Origin: Undaria pinnatifida
Taxonomy: Eukaryota > Sar > Phaeophyceae > Laminariales > Alariaceae
NCBI GenBank assembly: GCA_012845835.1
Contig: JABAKD010000026.1
Coordinates: 7,148,493-7,212,492, forward strand
Reading direction: 5' to 3'
Length of the DNA stretch: 64,000 bases
Shown: positions 43,801-55,000 of the stretch, piece by piece
How the letters are laid out: the number at the start of each line of letters is the position of its first letter
How positions within the stretch are numbered: the stretch's first letter is position 1
Translations under genes and position numbers: made by a program
Notes under the pieces: model-generated
What the model was told of the DNA's origin: nothing
The model's database searches: none
What the model saw: the letters and a program-made list of their open reading frames with translations, nothing else

Positions 43801-46800
43801 ACTTGCGACGCCTCCGGGATATCATGCCAACCACATCCCGGAGGGGAACCTTGTATGATATATGATGTCATACGCCGTGTGTTTGCCGGAACCACGACGC
43901 AAAGGTGACAACGGCTAGTAGCAGAGCGCGTTGAGTGCGACGGACGAGGTCTATGAAATCTATTCATCACCAGATACACGCATGACTACAAGGGTTACCT
44001 ACTGTGTACGAAGTACTATTTATGGAGATCCATTGTTAACAGCATGAAATTTCACAAAAAACGAGAAGCATCGCCAATTTTTAGGCGAGCTCTCCTGCGC
44101 TACAAATGTGTTCGATTGAGGCTCTCTACACTTGACAAGACCAGCCAACAAAATAATCTGTAGCCAAGCGCTTTTACAAAAGGCCGGGTGCTTTTTTGCC
44201 CCCTTTGTTGTTTGATAATCCATCCTGCTAACAATAGATCTCCGTAATAGTGTAGTGCTGTATTACAGGACTGACTGTCAAGACAAAAGTAAGGCCATCA
44301 CCACTCACGCAGACGCTGGCGTGCATCTCTGTTGGCGTGCATCCCTGCTTGCGTTATGCGTCATGGAATAACACGGCTATGCCCGCTGCCGTAAGCAGTG
44401 GTACTACCCTACCCGCAGTGCTGTTATCGTGTCGACATGCTGCAGTACTCGTACTACTGCATGATTGTAGTACAGAGTAGCGTCTGCAGTACTGATACTA
44501 CACACGTACTATCGTCATCGTGCTTGTATTATAGGACTCACACGGCTGTGTTGTTATATAGAACACAGGGAGTAGGGTCCATCCTGTACTAAGTCTTCTG
44601 CTCTTGTACTACCGCACCTTCCATTTTCCAAATCGGCTTGTAACGTGGCCCCTGTCCTTCCTTGAGGCAGTGTGAGAACCCATGTCTTTGGATCCCTCCG
44701 TGGCTATGCAGCACAGCTCAAAATCAGAGAGAGGTGACCCCACAAACTCCGCCACGTCCTTGATCGCCGCAAACTAAGCCAAGCGACAAATAAAAGTTAC
44801 ACCCGTCGAGAACGATTGCGTGACGCAAGAAACGTGAAAGCGTCAAACGTGGGTGTAAACCGGCACAAGAGAGGGTGCACAATGCGTGAAGATATCACAA
44901 GACTAGCAGTTACAACCGACGAAGGACAAGACGGGAAATTCATGAAGTGGCACAAGAGATGGTGAACAATGGTTGCTATTGGAAACCTTCGCAAGACAAT
45001 CCGTTGCACCAACCAAGAGCGAAAGATAGTACGCGAAACGGGAAGAGTGGGTGCGAATTGGCACAAGAGGGGGTGCACGGTTGAAGCCAGGGATACGCGT
45101 AACCGCAAACCAAAGTGAGAGCCTACCGGTTACCGGTTATAACCGGTAATCCCACCATACGTTGCAAGATAACCCGTGAAGCCGTAAAATTGAGTGTGAA
45201 CTGGAATAAGAGAGGGTATACGATGGTCTACACTTTAAACCGTCGCAAGACGAGCCGCGATAAGAACACCGGTAAAGGGTAAAGAATACGACTTTACGCG
45301 GGATATCTGGGAGTGAACCGGGACACAAGAGGACGCACAACGCCTTCAAACTGAAACCGTCGAAAGAAAAACGGACATACCGGGCGACAACGCAGGAAAT
45401 ACGCGAAACCGTGAAATGTGGCTGTGAACCGGCACAAGAGAGGGCGCAAAAGGGATTGAACTGAAACCGTCGCAATAAAAACCGTAGATACGGACAGGAC
45501 GTGAAACGGGAAACATTGTTGCGAACTGGCACAAAAGAGGGTGCACAACGGTTAGTAACGTCCTTGCTCTCTGGTTGAGTGTCCATTCGACGGACCTGCC
45601 TCTGCTTAGTTTCAAGAGGGGTAGTCGATTGGCCCGCAACAGCTGTTCGCTCGGCAGGCGGTAGCGGCCAACACACGGTTCAGTTTGGGTAGCGTACCGC
45701 CTACCGATCCCAGGAGTGAAGCATTCGAATCTTTCAGCAAGGCGTTACGATTTTGAAAGTTCGGTGCGCCGACCCTCGCACGAAACGTGAGAGCAAGATA
45801 CAAGCGAACATCGCCACGACAAGACAAGATCGCAACACGCACCAGCAATCCTCTGCCCCCAAACATGAAAGCGATATTCAAAACAATAGGCCTTCGCACA
45901 CACCTCCTACATGCACAACGAGCGATCACAACACAGCCGCGAGCGAGCAAGCAATCACCTTCGCGTCGGGGTCGATCAGGTCCTCCGTGTGCAGCAGAAG
46001 ATAATCCAGCCCAGTCGCCCCCCTCTCCAGCTCGCTCGCTGCCCACTGGTACAGCCCCACATTCCACGCATTCCACATGGTAATCGCCTTGAGGGGGGGC
46101 TTCTCGAACTTGCCCTCGCGGCTGCCCTTCGGAAACGTTTCTTGGTAGAACTTTGACACCGGCGTCTGGTTACCCGAAAAAGCTATGTCGCGGCCGTCGC
46201 GCACCACGTGTAAGAACTTAGCTTTGCCCCAAGCCTCCGCGAAAAAAGGCACGAGGAGCATCGACACGGGGGCCTTGAAGCCCCAACAAACATGCTGTGC
46301 GCCCTCTTCTTTCGCTTTTCTATGCAGTTTTACAGCCGACTGTCACAAAGGGCGTGCGTGCCGTTTGCGACGGTCGTACGATGGCAGGCGATGCGTGGTT
46401 GGAGGGTTGGGTTGTGCACGGAACGAAACGACAAAAAGCGAAAAGACGGAGAGGGTAAGCCGGTGAGGGGGAAAGCGAACGTGCTGCGCGCCTTCCTCTT
46501 TCGCTTATCGTTGCAACTTAACCAGCGACTGCCAAACGGCATGCGTGCCGTGCGCGGCGGTACAGTAAGCGACGACGGTAGGCCGTTCGTGGCAAGAGTA
46601 GATGATGTTAACGGTGGGGGCAAGGGGACGTTTAGTAGAGCTGTGAGTCTGCACGACTTACGTCACCAACTACCTGGTAGTTACTAGTTGGACTAATAGT
46701 TATTCGTATCCCCAAGGTGCCCACTATCCGACTTATTTCGCCTCCATACTTGTGCGAAGAGTTGTTTAATGCAGGTGCCGACTATCCGACGTATTTCTAT

Positions 46801-48187
46801 TTTGTCTCCGTACTTGTACCAAGAGTAGTTTAATGCGGAATGCATTTTTCCCTATCTTGCACTACCCCCGCGGGGGGAGCTACTTTGGTTCGCTTCGCTC
46901 GCCCGACAAAAGTTCCACGCGATTGGTCACTGGCTGGCTTCGCCAGCCGACTTGCCAACTAAAGCCAGCTACTGTAGTCGGCTAAAAGCATCTACCATTT
47001 AGTTGTTAGTCGTTAAATCTTGCCGACTCGCAGCTCTACCAATCAATCAATCAACCAACCAATCTCCAGGGCTAGTCCTCTTCGTCTCGTACACGTTGTG
47101 CGTCAACCAAGGTTGCAGTGTCGAGTTAGTGGCAAGGTCTACCGCGAACGACGCTACTAACCTTGTCCATCTGAGCCCTTAGCTTGCCCATCGCAACAAT
47201 CGTCGTCTTCCGCAGGTCCGAAGGCGCAGCCTGCGTATCGTACCCCGCCCCGTGCGCCCACTCCAGCACAGGTCGGACTACCTCCGGCCACCCCCCCTTG
47301 ACCATGTACGGCGAGGCGTGTATGTCCATCGTCCCCGTGTCTTCGACCACCATCGCCACCTTCAGACGTTGCAGCAACGCCACCACCCCTCTCGTACCCG
47401 ACCCATCGGTGCCGCCAACAATGAGCGGCACGGCCTCTCTAATTAGGTCACTTTTCGACTCGAGGGTAGGCCGCACAGGGTTCCCCCCAAACATGGCATG
47501 CCCAGCGACGCCTTTTAGCTGCTGCGCTGCGCTCCCTGCTCCGGCTCCTCCTTCTCCTGCCATTACCCCCGCTCCTACCCCTACCCCTACTCCTCCTGTT
47601 CCTGCTCTTGGTGATGAAGGATTCTCGTAAGGACTGCTGTGAGCGGCTCCTGGGATGTGGTGTACATCTACTGCTGCTGTTGCGCCGCGAGTGGTGCTGT
47701 CGAACATAGAAGAGCCTTCCGCCCCCCCACCAACCCCAGCAACGTGCGGACTGCCGTCGGCATCGAGGCTGCTGTCTAGCGGTACGTCGGTGGCGATGCC
47801 CAGCAAAGCCTTCTTTCTCTGGAGGGACTCCTCTAGGACGGAGATCTCTCTCCGTAGTTTCGCTTCCTGTGTCTCCGCAGGCAAAGAGGAACGGTCGTCG
47901 GGTCGAGCCCTAACACGCGTAGTATATCCGCCTGCAGCTGCTGCTGCTGCTGCTGCTGCCGCTGCTGACTCTGGCGGGGGTATACGTCGGGATCCAGGCA
48001 GCCACCCATAGCAAGCAAGGGCAACCACAATCGACAGCGAGCAAACCAAGAAGTATGACTTTCGTCGAGAGCTTGCCAAGGTCTGTTCTCGGCTCCCTCG
48101 CCTCCGGTTAACTCTCACTACTGTTGGCCGTGAGAGCCGATGATGTCTCTCGTGCCCTTGCGGAGGATGCTCTCGGTGAAGCGCCAT
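40781..48187 (-). CDS. Type II membrane sulfotransferase with C-terminal PAN/Apple domain (6 exons, 658 aa)
   Basis: Exons on the minus strand: 48187-47162, 46294-45959, 44773-44618, 42619-42407, 41650-41573, 40948-40781. All joins are phase 0 with GT-AG. A basic N-terminus precedes one membrane helix (about 44-63), then a poly-Ala/Gly stem, giving type II Golgi topology. Sulfotransferase motifs: GGTDGSGTR phosphate loop (258-266), WGFKAP (346-351), VVRDGRD with R374 and S382 spaced as in the 3'-phosphate site, FGKWK (502-506) and FGYEP (530-534). Exons 5-6 add a PAN/Apple domain (HVDYKGFDLL, CCRECRKVSGCSHFTFD, NCYLKS; Cys 588, 613, 614, 617, 623, 635), which usually binds protein or carbohydrate. 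A PAPS-dependent sulfotransferase acting on a wall or secreted glycan is inferred. The exon 4/5 join is the least certain. Confidence 0.85.
42925..43000 (+). repeat. Dispersed family B repeat (partial)
   Basis: It contains TTCATCCTCCGGCGGATGGG, then CTGCTCACCACACTTCCCAC, within the third intron of the sulfotransferase gene. Confidence 0.7.
44815..45560. repeat. Degenerate tandem repeat of about 100-125 bp in sulfotransferase intron 2
   Basis: The phrase GTGAACCGGCACAAGAGAGG plus GTGCACAA recurs with changes at about 44862, 44950, 45058, 45195, 45315, 45425 and 45525, separated by GAAACCGTCGCAAGA words. Frames of 100-180 codons on the minus strand arise from it (repeated FVxVRxxxSRF) and are not called as genes. 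Confidence 0.85.
47936..47976 (-). repeat. GCT/GCA triplet run encoding poly-Ala
   Basis: An in-frame triplet run in exon 1 of the sulfotransferase gene encodes 11 alanines at residues 75-85, just after the membrane helix. It probably varies in length between individuals. Confidence 0.9.
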
Positions 48188-49005
48188 CCCTGTACGAGTA
48201 GCAGTTGTAAGCAGTCGCCGCTGCTGCTGTGCTCTCTATCCGCGCTGACTCCCGACAAAGTCACAGTATGGAGCTTTGGGAACGATGGCGTGCATGCCGG
48301 ATCACCGCATCCCCTCGTAGCCTCACAGGACTTCCCGCGAGATGTATAGCTCCGGTCGCTGTTGCTGCTGCACCACAACCCTATGTGCTCGATGCGATAT
48401 CGTGAGCTGCCCTCTCTCTGTCAAGGAACGTTATACGATCTGAAACGTTAAAAAAAGCGGGGAAATGACCCAGAGATGACCTCCCGAACGCCAAACCCTT
48501 GCTGCACCAAATCGCACCCAGTTGAAAATCGATGCTTATTTCTCGTTTTTTTCCAGGTCATCAACGTTATCCTTCTTACCCGTGGCCTCCGCAGCCCCTA
48601 AGGTTCTCACAAGGCGCGTCGTAGCTGCTGTGGTACGCCCGTCTCCTTCGTGCATGCCGAAAGCCGAAAAGTCGGAAGATTAGCAATATTAAAACGCCAT
48701 TATTTCTATATAAACTCCCGGGTGAAGTTATTTAAGCGGCAGTGTCTGCCTGCTCAAAAAGCGGTGACGTCCCAGGACCGTTCTCCTACCATCGAGACCG
48801 ATAACACTCGCTATTGACGGCTCCTTACTGAGGGAGAGTAGAAGGCTCGGCAACCAGTAAAGTTTTGACGACCTAGGCCCGAAAACCAAGGCGGGAGGCC
48901 GCCTAGTTTTCTAGACTTTTCCTGCGAGCGAGAGAGTTCAGAGATCGCTGTTCTTCAGGTTCCGTGTGTAATTAGCAGCTTGGAACCATCGGCGACAGTA
49001 CAAGA
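48188..49005. promoter_or_regulatory. Shared 818-bp divergent upstream region
   Basis: The start codons of the sulfotransferase (-) and TMEM184-like (+) genes are only 818 bp apart, so both promoters and 5' UTRs must lie here unless non-coding first exons exist. A TATA-like TATATAAA is at 48707-48714, about 290 bp before the + gene ATG. I see no other recognisable motif. Transcription starts cannot be placed from sequence alone. Confidence 0.5.
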
Positions 49006-52000
49006 TGGGTGCGGGTGGAGCTGCGGCGTGGGTGGAGAGCCCGCTAGCCCTGGCACTAGCTGTGTGCGCATCTGTGAGTGGAAGCTGGGGTCGTTATTGT
49101 TACACCTGGGGTGGGGGTGTGGCGGGGTGAAGGGTGATTTATTCCACGTGTGTACTACAAAGCAGAAAAGCAGCAAGTACGAATAGCTGGCGTTGATTTT
49201 TCCGCATGCCTTGTACTCTGATATAGACGCAAGTGTAAGGACCGTTTTATGTGTATTGGTACAAAAATGGTCTTTATATTTAAGTCCATACGGGTATGTT
49301 GTAGTATCTGGCTTCAAAACGCGTCGGGAAGTTAGGTGGGTGTTGCGATGATTGCTGGGGTTCAAGCTCGTACCCCAGCGACCCAGGAGACTGTTGGAGA
49401 TTTAACTGCTCTTTAACAGTGGGTGCTTTCTGTCACGTGGGTGTTAGGGCAAGTTTTCAGCTGTGCATTCTGGGTCTCCTATTCGCAACCATGGACTGGC
49501 TGTTGACGCTACTGCTGTCGTACTTGTAGCGTTATCATACACCATGCGCCGTGTTCCCGCCCAGTTTGCTCTATCCCTATTATTCGAGTGTTTGCTTGTG
49601 CCCCGTCGTGCCCTGCGCACGTTGATGTTTGTTGCGGCGTTCTGGTTCTGACAGCAGTATGATAGCGTGTACTCGAAGTGTGGAGTCTACACGATGGCAA
49701 GGAAACTTCCAACTTATATTACCTACTATTTATTTTTATACAAGTTATTACGTAAAAAGGCTCGCGGCGGAAATATCTTTAGACTATGCTATACCTGGTA
49801 CCTGGTATATCGTATTCATATTCATAGGTTTTGAGGCCCCATGTCGACCACCGAACATGAAAATCGGACATGACATGGGAGGCGCCTTTACCCGCTTTGT
49901 CCCTCAAATCGCACCAGATAAAGTACCAAATGCATTTCACTTTAGAGGTTTTTTAGCTGTTTTTTATGGGGTTTTTTTGTTTTTTTTTCGTCAAATCGCG
50001 AGAGGGGGTCGACCCACCCTAACCTTAACCCTAACCCCAACCCTACCCCTGGCTAGAGCTCCTACCCGAGCGCGGCTTCGCCGCGCGTTCTGGAAAATCT
50101 GATGAAAAATGTGCGGACGACCTCAAACATCGAAACATATTTAGTACTTTATCTGGTATGATTTGTGGGATGAGAATATCGCCAAGGCTACTGGAACATG
50201 GAGTACGACGTAGTGGTCGTGTTTTATAAATACGTCAGATTTCACACTTATGTACGTACCAGCTGGTACGCACTGCTGTAGGTACCTGGTACGTGCGAGT
50301 CCAGCAATACTTGCTGGTACGTAGATACGAGTGCTGTGTCCAACACGTCGCTATGTATAGTTCTCGTCTGCTCGTTCTGCTGCTGCCTGTCTAAATGATG
50401 AGTCCTCGGTTAGGCATACCGCTTGACCGTCTGGCTTCCTGTGGTGTGCCCCGTTCCACACACAACAGCAGTAAAGCTATTAGTATCAAACACTACTAAT
50501 ACTGCAGCAGGTATATCGTATGGTACCACTACCGACGTAGTCAGCATATCGGTCTATCGCTAACAGGCACACTAGGTACCCGGGTAAAGCATATGGTTGC
50601 CTTCGCTCTATCGATAGTCCATGGCAGTCTTCATGCCCGATAATCTTCATGTTCGATACCCGTCATGTCTGATAATGTGCATTGAAGTGATGTTTCCACC
50701 CCATCTATTCATGACATCCAGCACAACAGGTGTCCGTCCTCAGATGTTCATCTCCGCGTGTCCGATAATCCGTTAAACATCATCTCCTATATTCTTTCAG
50801 TTCGTATCCGACAATCTTCATTCTTCGTATGTACGTATCTTCGTCCCCGATACCGTTAATCTTCAAAAATGGTTCATGTCCCATCAACGCTCAGCTCCGA
50901 TGATGAGCATTTCCAGTCATCGCGAAGTGTTCCAGTATGATACTGATGCAGTGCCCTGACCTCTGGTACTACTCTGTACCTGACCTCTGCCACTGCTGTG
51001 CCTGACATCTGGTACTGCTGTGCCCTGACAGCTTATCTCGTATGACAGCAATACCAGCACTTTGCTGTGCCCTGCGTCGTCTGGCCTCTCATGGTGCTAG
51101 ACGTATGATATGATATAATTATGGTCTGTGCATGACATTGTCCATTTTTATTTCCGATATCGGCTTCAAGTCATACCTGGTACCTATATGCCTTGTTGTT
51201 GTTGTTCTCACATTAACTCGCATAATCAAGTCCGTGGTCACTTGTATTTATACCTGTCAACAGCAGTCGTACAAGTAGATTATAAGCTTTATTATTTTTT
51301 GTGGAAAAAAACATTTGGGTCTATCGACGCATGGACGAATTGAAAACCGAAACGGCCTCGGCCGTGATCAGCAGGGCTCAGAGGATATATAGCGTGCCGT
51401 CGAGAAATAAAACGACATCCTTGTATATACGAAGTAAAATGAAGTTGCGGGTTGTCAACCAAAGCACATCGCATGTTCTGGCCCAAATCAGGTAAACATC
51501 GACCGTTTTGCACAAAAACCATGAATATCTCGCACAATTTCGCTTTGCTCGAACACGAAGAGAGCTTGTATTGACATGTAATAGTGGTACAGTACTCCCA
51601 AAATGTGCCTATTGCCGGCCGGTATACCGGAGAAAAAACAATTTCGTACAGCAGCAAACAGATGCGTTGGGTCGTACTCGAACTTCGCCAGAGCAGGCCC
51701 GTATAGCGGAGAAAAAGATTTCTGCTGTAGAACCAAAGAAAAGAACAGAGCCACCTCCCACCAGCTCCCACAGGCACGAAAGCAATGACCCGCCCACCCA
51801 TCCACCGAACAACCCAACCACCATGTGCTACAGCAGCAGTACAGCAATACATGAAGCAGCAAACAGATGCGTTTGGTCCGTGCAGACAGTACTCGTTTTT
51901 TTTTACTTGAGATTGGTGTGAGAGCAATTTATCTCTCTGGGTTTTGGCTCTTTTTGGATTCCGACTCGAGTTTTGACTGTCCTTTGCTTTTCTTTTATTC

Positions 52001-55000
52001 GACTTTTTGAAAAATACTTGTTGATTTTAGTGTGGAATGTTTTATCTTGACGAGTGTGGTGATTTTATGTTGAAACTAGTGGGGATGTCTTGATATTGAA
52101 ATTAGTGTGAGGAAGTTAGTGAAAACAACAACAACAATGTTGCAGTGCAGTACGTTATGGTATCTATCATACAGGAAGGCATGTTTTTTGGTCAACTTTC
52201 CCACTTTTTTTGTATTTTCGATTTTGTCTTGAAATTAATATGGGAGTAGCTCTCTCGCTGATTTTTTTTTTCATCTCTAACTTGAGTTTTGATCATCCGT
52301 TTTTGCACTATTTCTGACTTTCAAAAGAACTTGACTTTAGTGTTGCGAAGTTCTTGTAGGGGCGACCCCGGATAGGTAGGCCTCTCAACATGTTGGGAAC
52401 AACGCGTCGGTTTCCGCGGACCCACACGCTTCCCGGGGACACAGTTAGTGAGCCTTCCCTGGGAGGGGAGTTTCCGCGCCCCCCGTTCGCCGAATTGGGC
52501 ATCGGGTCGCGTTTTTTTCGTCGGGGACACATGGGGCTGCTGTGTGAGGCAGGCTTGCCGCGGGCGTGCGGTCGCTGGGTGCCAGGTGGCGCACGGCGGA
52601 GCCCGCACTTCCGCTGCGTTTACTTAAGTAGGTGTAGCATAGGAAGATCCTAATGACTACTACGACTATCGCATAGAAGCATAAGTAGCCTTGAAAGTTA
52701 GGTTTGCTCTACTTGCTGATGTCATTTTCGCTCTTTGCCCATTATTCCTTTTTGGAAATCAGCATTATAATATTACACAACACGCGTACAGAGTAGTGTG
52801 CTGATATTTTTTCATTCGGTCATCGTTTGAAGGTCAACCCCTTTAGAGCCCCAAGATCCTCCCTACACTAACTTCAAGTAAATTTGAAAAAAAGGGATTT
52901 CCAGTTGTTAAGGCGTTGATGTTTTGACCTTTTTTTTACTCTTTGGTTTGGTTCGCCCTGGTTGCTGGTGTATTTTTCGAGCTCTGCCCGTAAAAGTTTG
53001 CTCTCTCCCCGTTTTTCACTCCCGTTTGGAAGTAAGCATTCTAAAGTTCTACAATAATACGCGTAGTATGCCGAGACTTGGTGCTATTACGTGTAGTTCA
53101 AAAGTATCATGAACAACGCAACATTCACTTCGACCGTCCCTTCCATGTGTCGGATGGTCTTGGAATCGCGTTAGCTCGGCGTTGCGCGTCACTTGGCTAG
53201 CCGTTCGAAGAAAACTCTTCAGCTTTAGAAGCTAATTTTTCAGCGTTTGTTTGTGTCGATGCTGATTGAGATTGCAGCGTTCAGCGCTACATCGGCAACC
53301 TTAATTACGCTTTTGTGACTTGGTTGAAGTACCTCCACAAAACAACGTATAAACGCGTTTTTGTCATGGTGCAAGCTTGCACAAAGAATGCAAACCACGG
53401 CACACGACAGTGCTAGCTATGCGCGTGTCTAAGAGGTACTCGCAGTGACGTTCAACAGTAAAATGGTCGTGAGCTAATCTATTATCAGCAGCCCACGTTG
53501 CTTCATGTTAAGGAATTAAGAAATGAAGGATGCTGCGATCGTCCTTTTTTTCCCTCTAAAGCCCCGGGTTAAATATTACGAAGTAAGAGTTAGTGCGCGT
53601 TGGTACATTGATTCGTGATATTGCCAACACAATGCTGAGATCACAGCATTTAGAGCAATGATGGTCCGTAACATGGCATTTGCGGAAGGAAAGTACTCGT
53701 ACATTTAAAATACTGCTACAGCGGTTTGCTGTAGTCGTGATATTGCCAACACAATGCTGAGATCACAGCATTCAGAGCAATGATGGTCCGTAACATGGCA
53801 TTGGCGGATGGAAAGTACTCGTACATTTATAATACTGCTACAGCGGTTTGCTGTAGAGTAAGTGTTGGCATCGCATTTTTAGTCTGACGTCCCGTTGTCA
53901 GCCGTCATCCCTGTCACGTACGTAGTACATTAAGTGCCGGGGATTTATTTAGGGCTAACACCATGACCAACTAGTTCGCTTCGAACAACCCGTCCAGTCT
54001 CCGATGGCCTTGGAATCGCGTTGGTTTAGCGTTGCGCATCAGCGCAGAACCCTGTGTATGATACGGATGATACGTGTGGTACAAGCATGGTTTTCTTATC
54101 CAAGTCGAGAACGGACGTTGCCTTAGCTTAGCCTGGGTTGGGGTTGAGGATGGGGTTGGGGTTAGGGTTAGGGTTGCGTTGGGTCTACCAGTACGCCTCC
54201 GTGTGATTTGCACAAACAACTCCCAAAAACACAAACAGCAATAAACTCCCTACGTAATATTTTTTGTACTGTATCTGATATATGTGTTTGGGGGTTCGTG
54301 ACCAGTAAGCGATCTCTTCCACGAACGAATGGCCTTTCGTTGACGTCCGTTTGTGTAACGGCCTTGCCACTGACGCCCCTCCCGCCCCTCGCCCGAACCC
54401 GATTCCTTTCCGCCGGACTCGTTGGCTGTTCTCATGCCTGTTTTGATGGTGTTTTTTTTATCTGTCTCCGAAACCAAAAGGTGCTCGCCCTGGCTTTGAC
54501 GAGCAGAAACATGCTCCTGCACGCTAGCAACTACAACTTCCCGAGGACCCAAAAGTATATATTTCGCATCCTGTTCGTGGTGCCCGTGTATGCTATTTGC
54601 TCCTGCATCGCCATCATCGCCTCTACGTGAGATGGCATTAGGAGATTGTGCTTTGTTGGTGGTGGTGGCGGTGGTGGTGGTGGTGTTAGGAGTGGTGGGT
54701 GATTGTGGTGGTGGTGGTGATGGTGGTCGTGCTGGTCGTGGTGACGGTGCTGGTGTTGGAGCTGATGTTGGTGTTGTTCTTGGTGTTGGTGGTGGTGATA
54801 GCGATGGTGGTCGTGCTGGTGGTGGTGGCGGTGTTGCTGTTGGTTGTGGCGTGTTTCTCCTAGTTCTTGGAATCAAGCATCGCACCAAAATTGACGGCGA
54901 TTGTGAGTGGCGAATGTCCTGCTGCGCGACTTCGTGTCGACAGCTACGGTGTAGTTCAAGCTGCTGCTCGCCTTTCTATGCTGTCGGTCTCGCTCGTGTC

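Noticed and set aside
44815..45676. The 179-codon minus frame as part of the sulfotransferase
   Set aside because: It is repeat-derived and lies in intron 2; splicing 45959 to 44773 joins the conserved sulfotransferase blocks in phase.
54870..54895. A small block reading IAPKLTAI, considered as an extra exon of the TMEM184-like gene
   Set aside because: It has a good GTGAGT donor but leaves phase 0, and no acceptor before RDCYEAF fits that phase. Splicing 54626 directly to 55068 fits both the phase and a long polypyrimidine tract.
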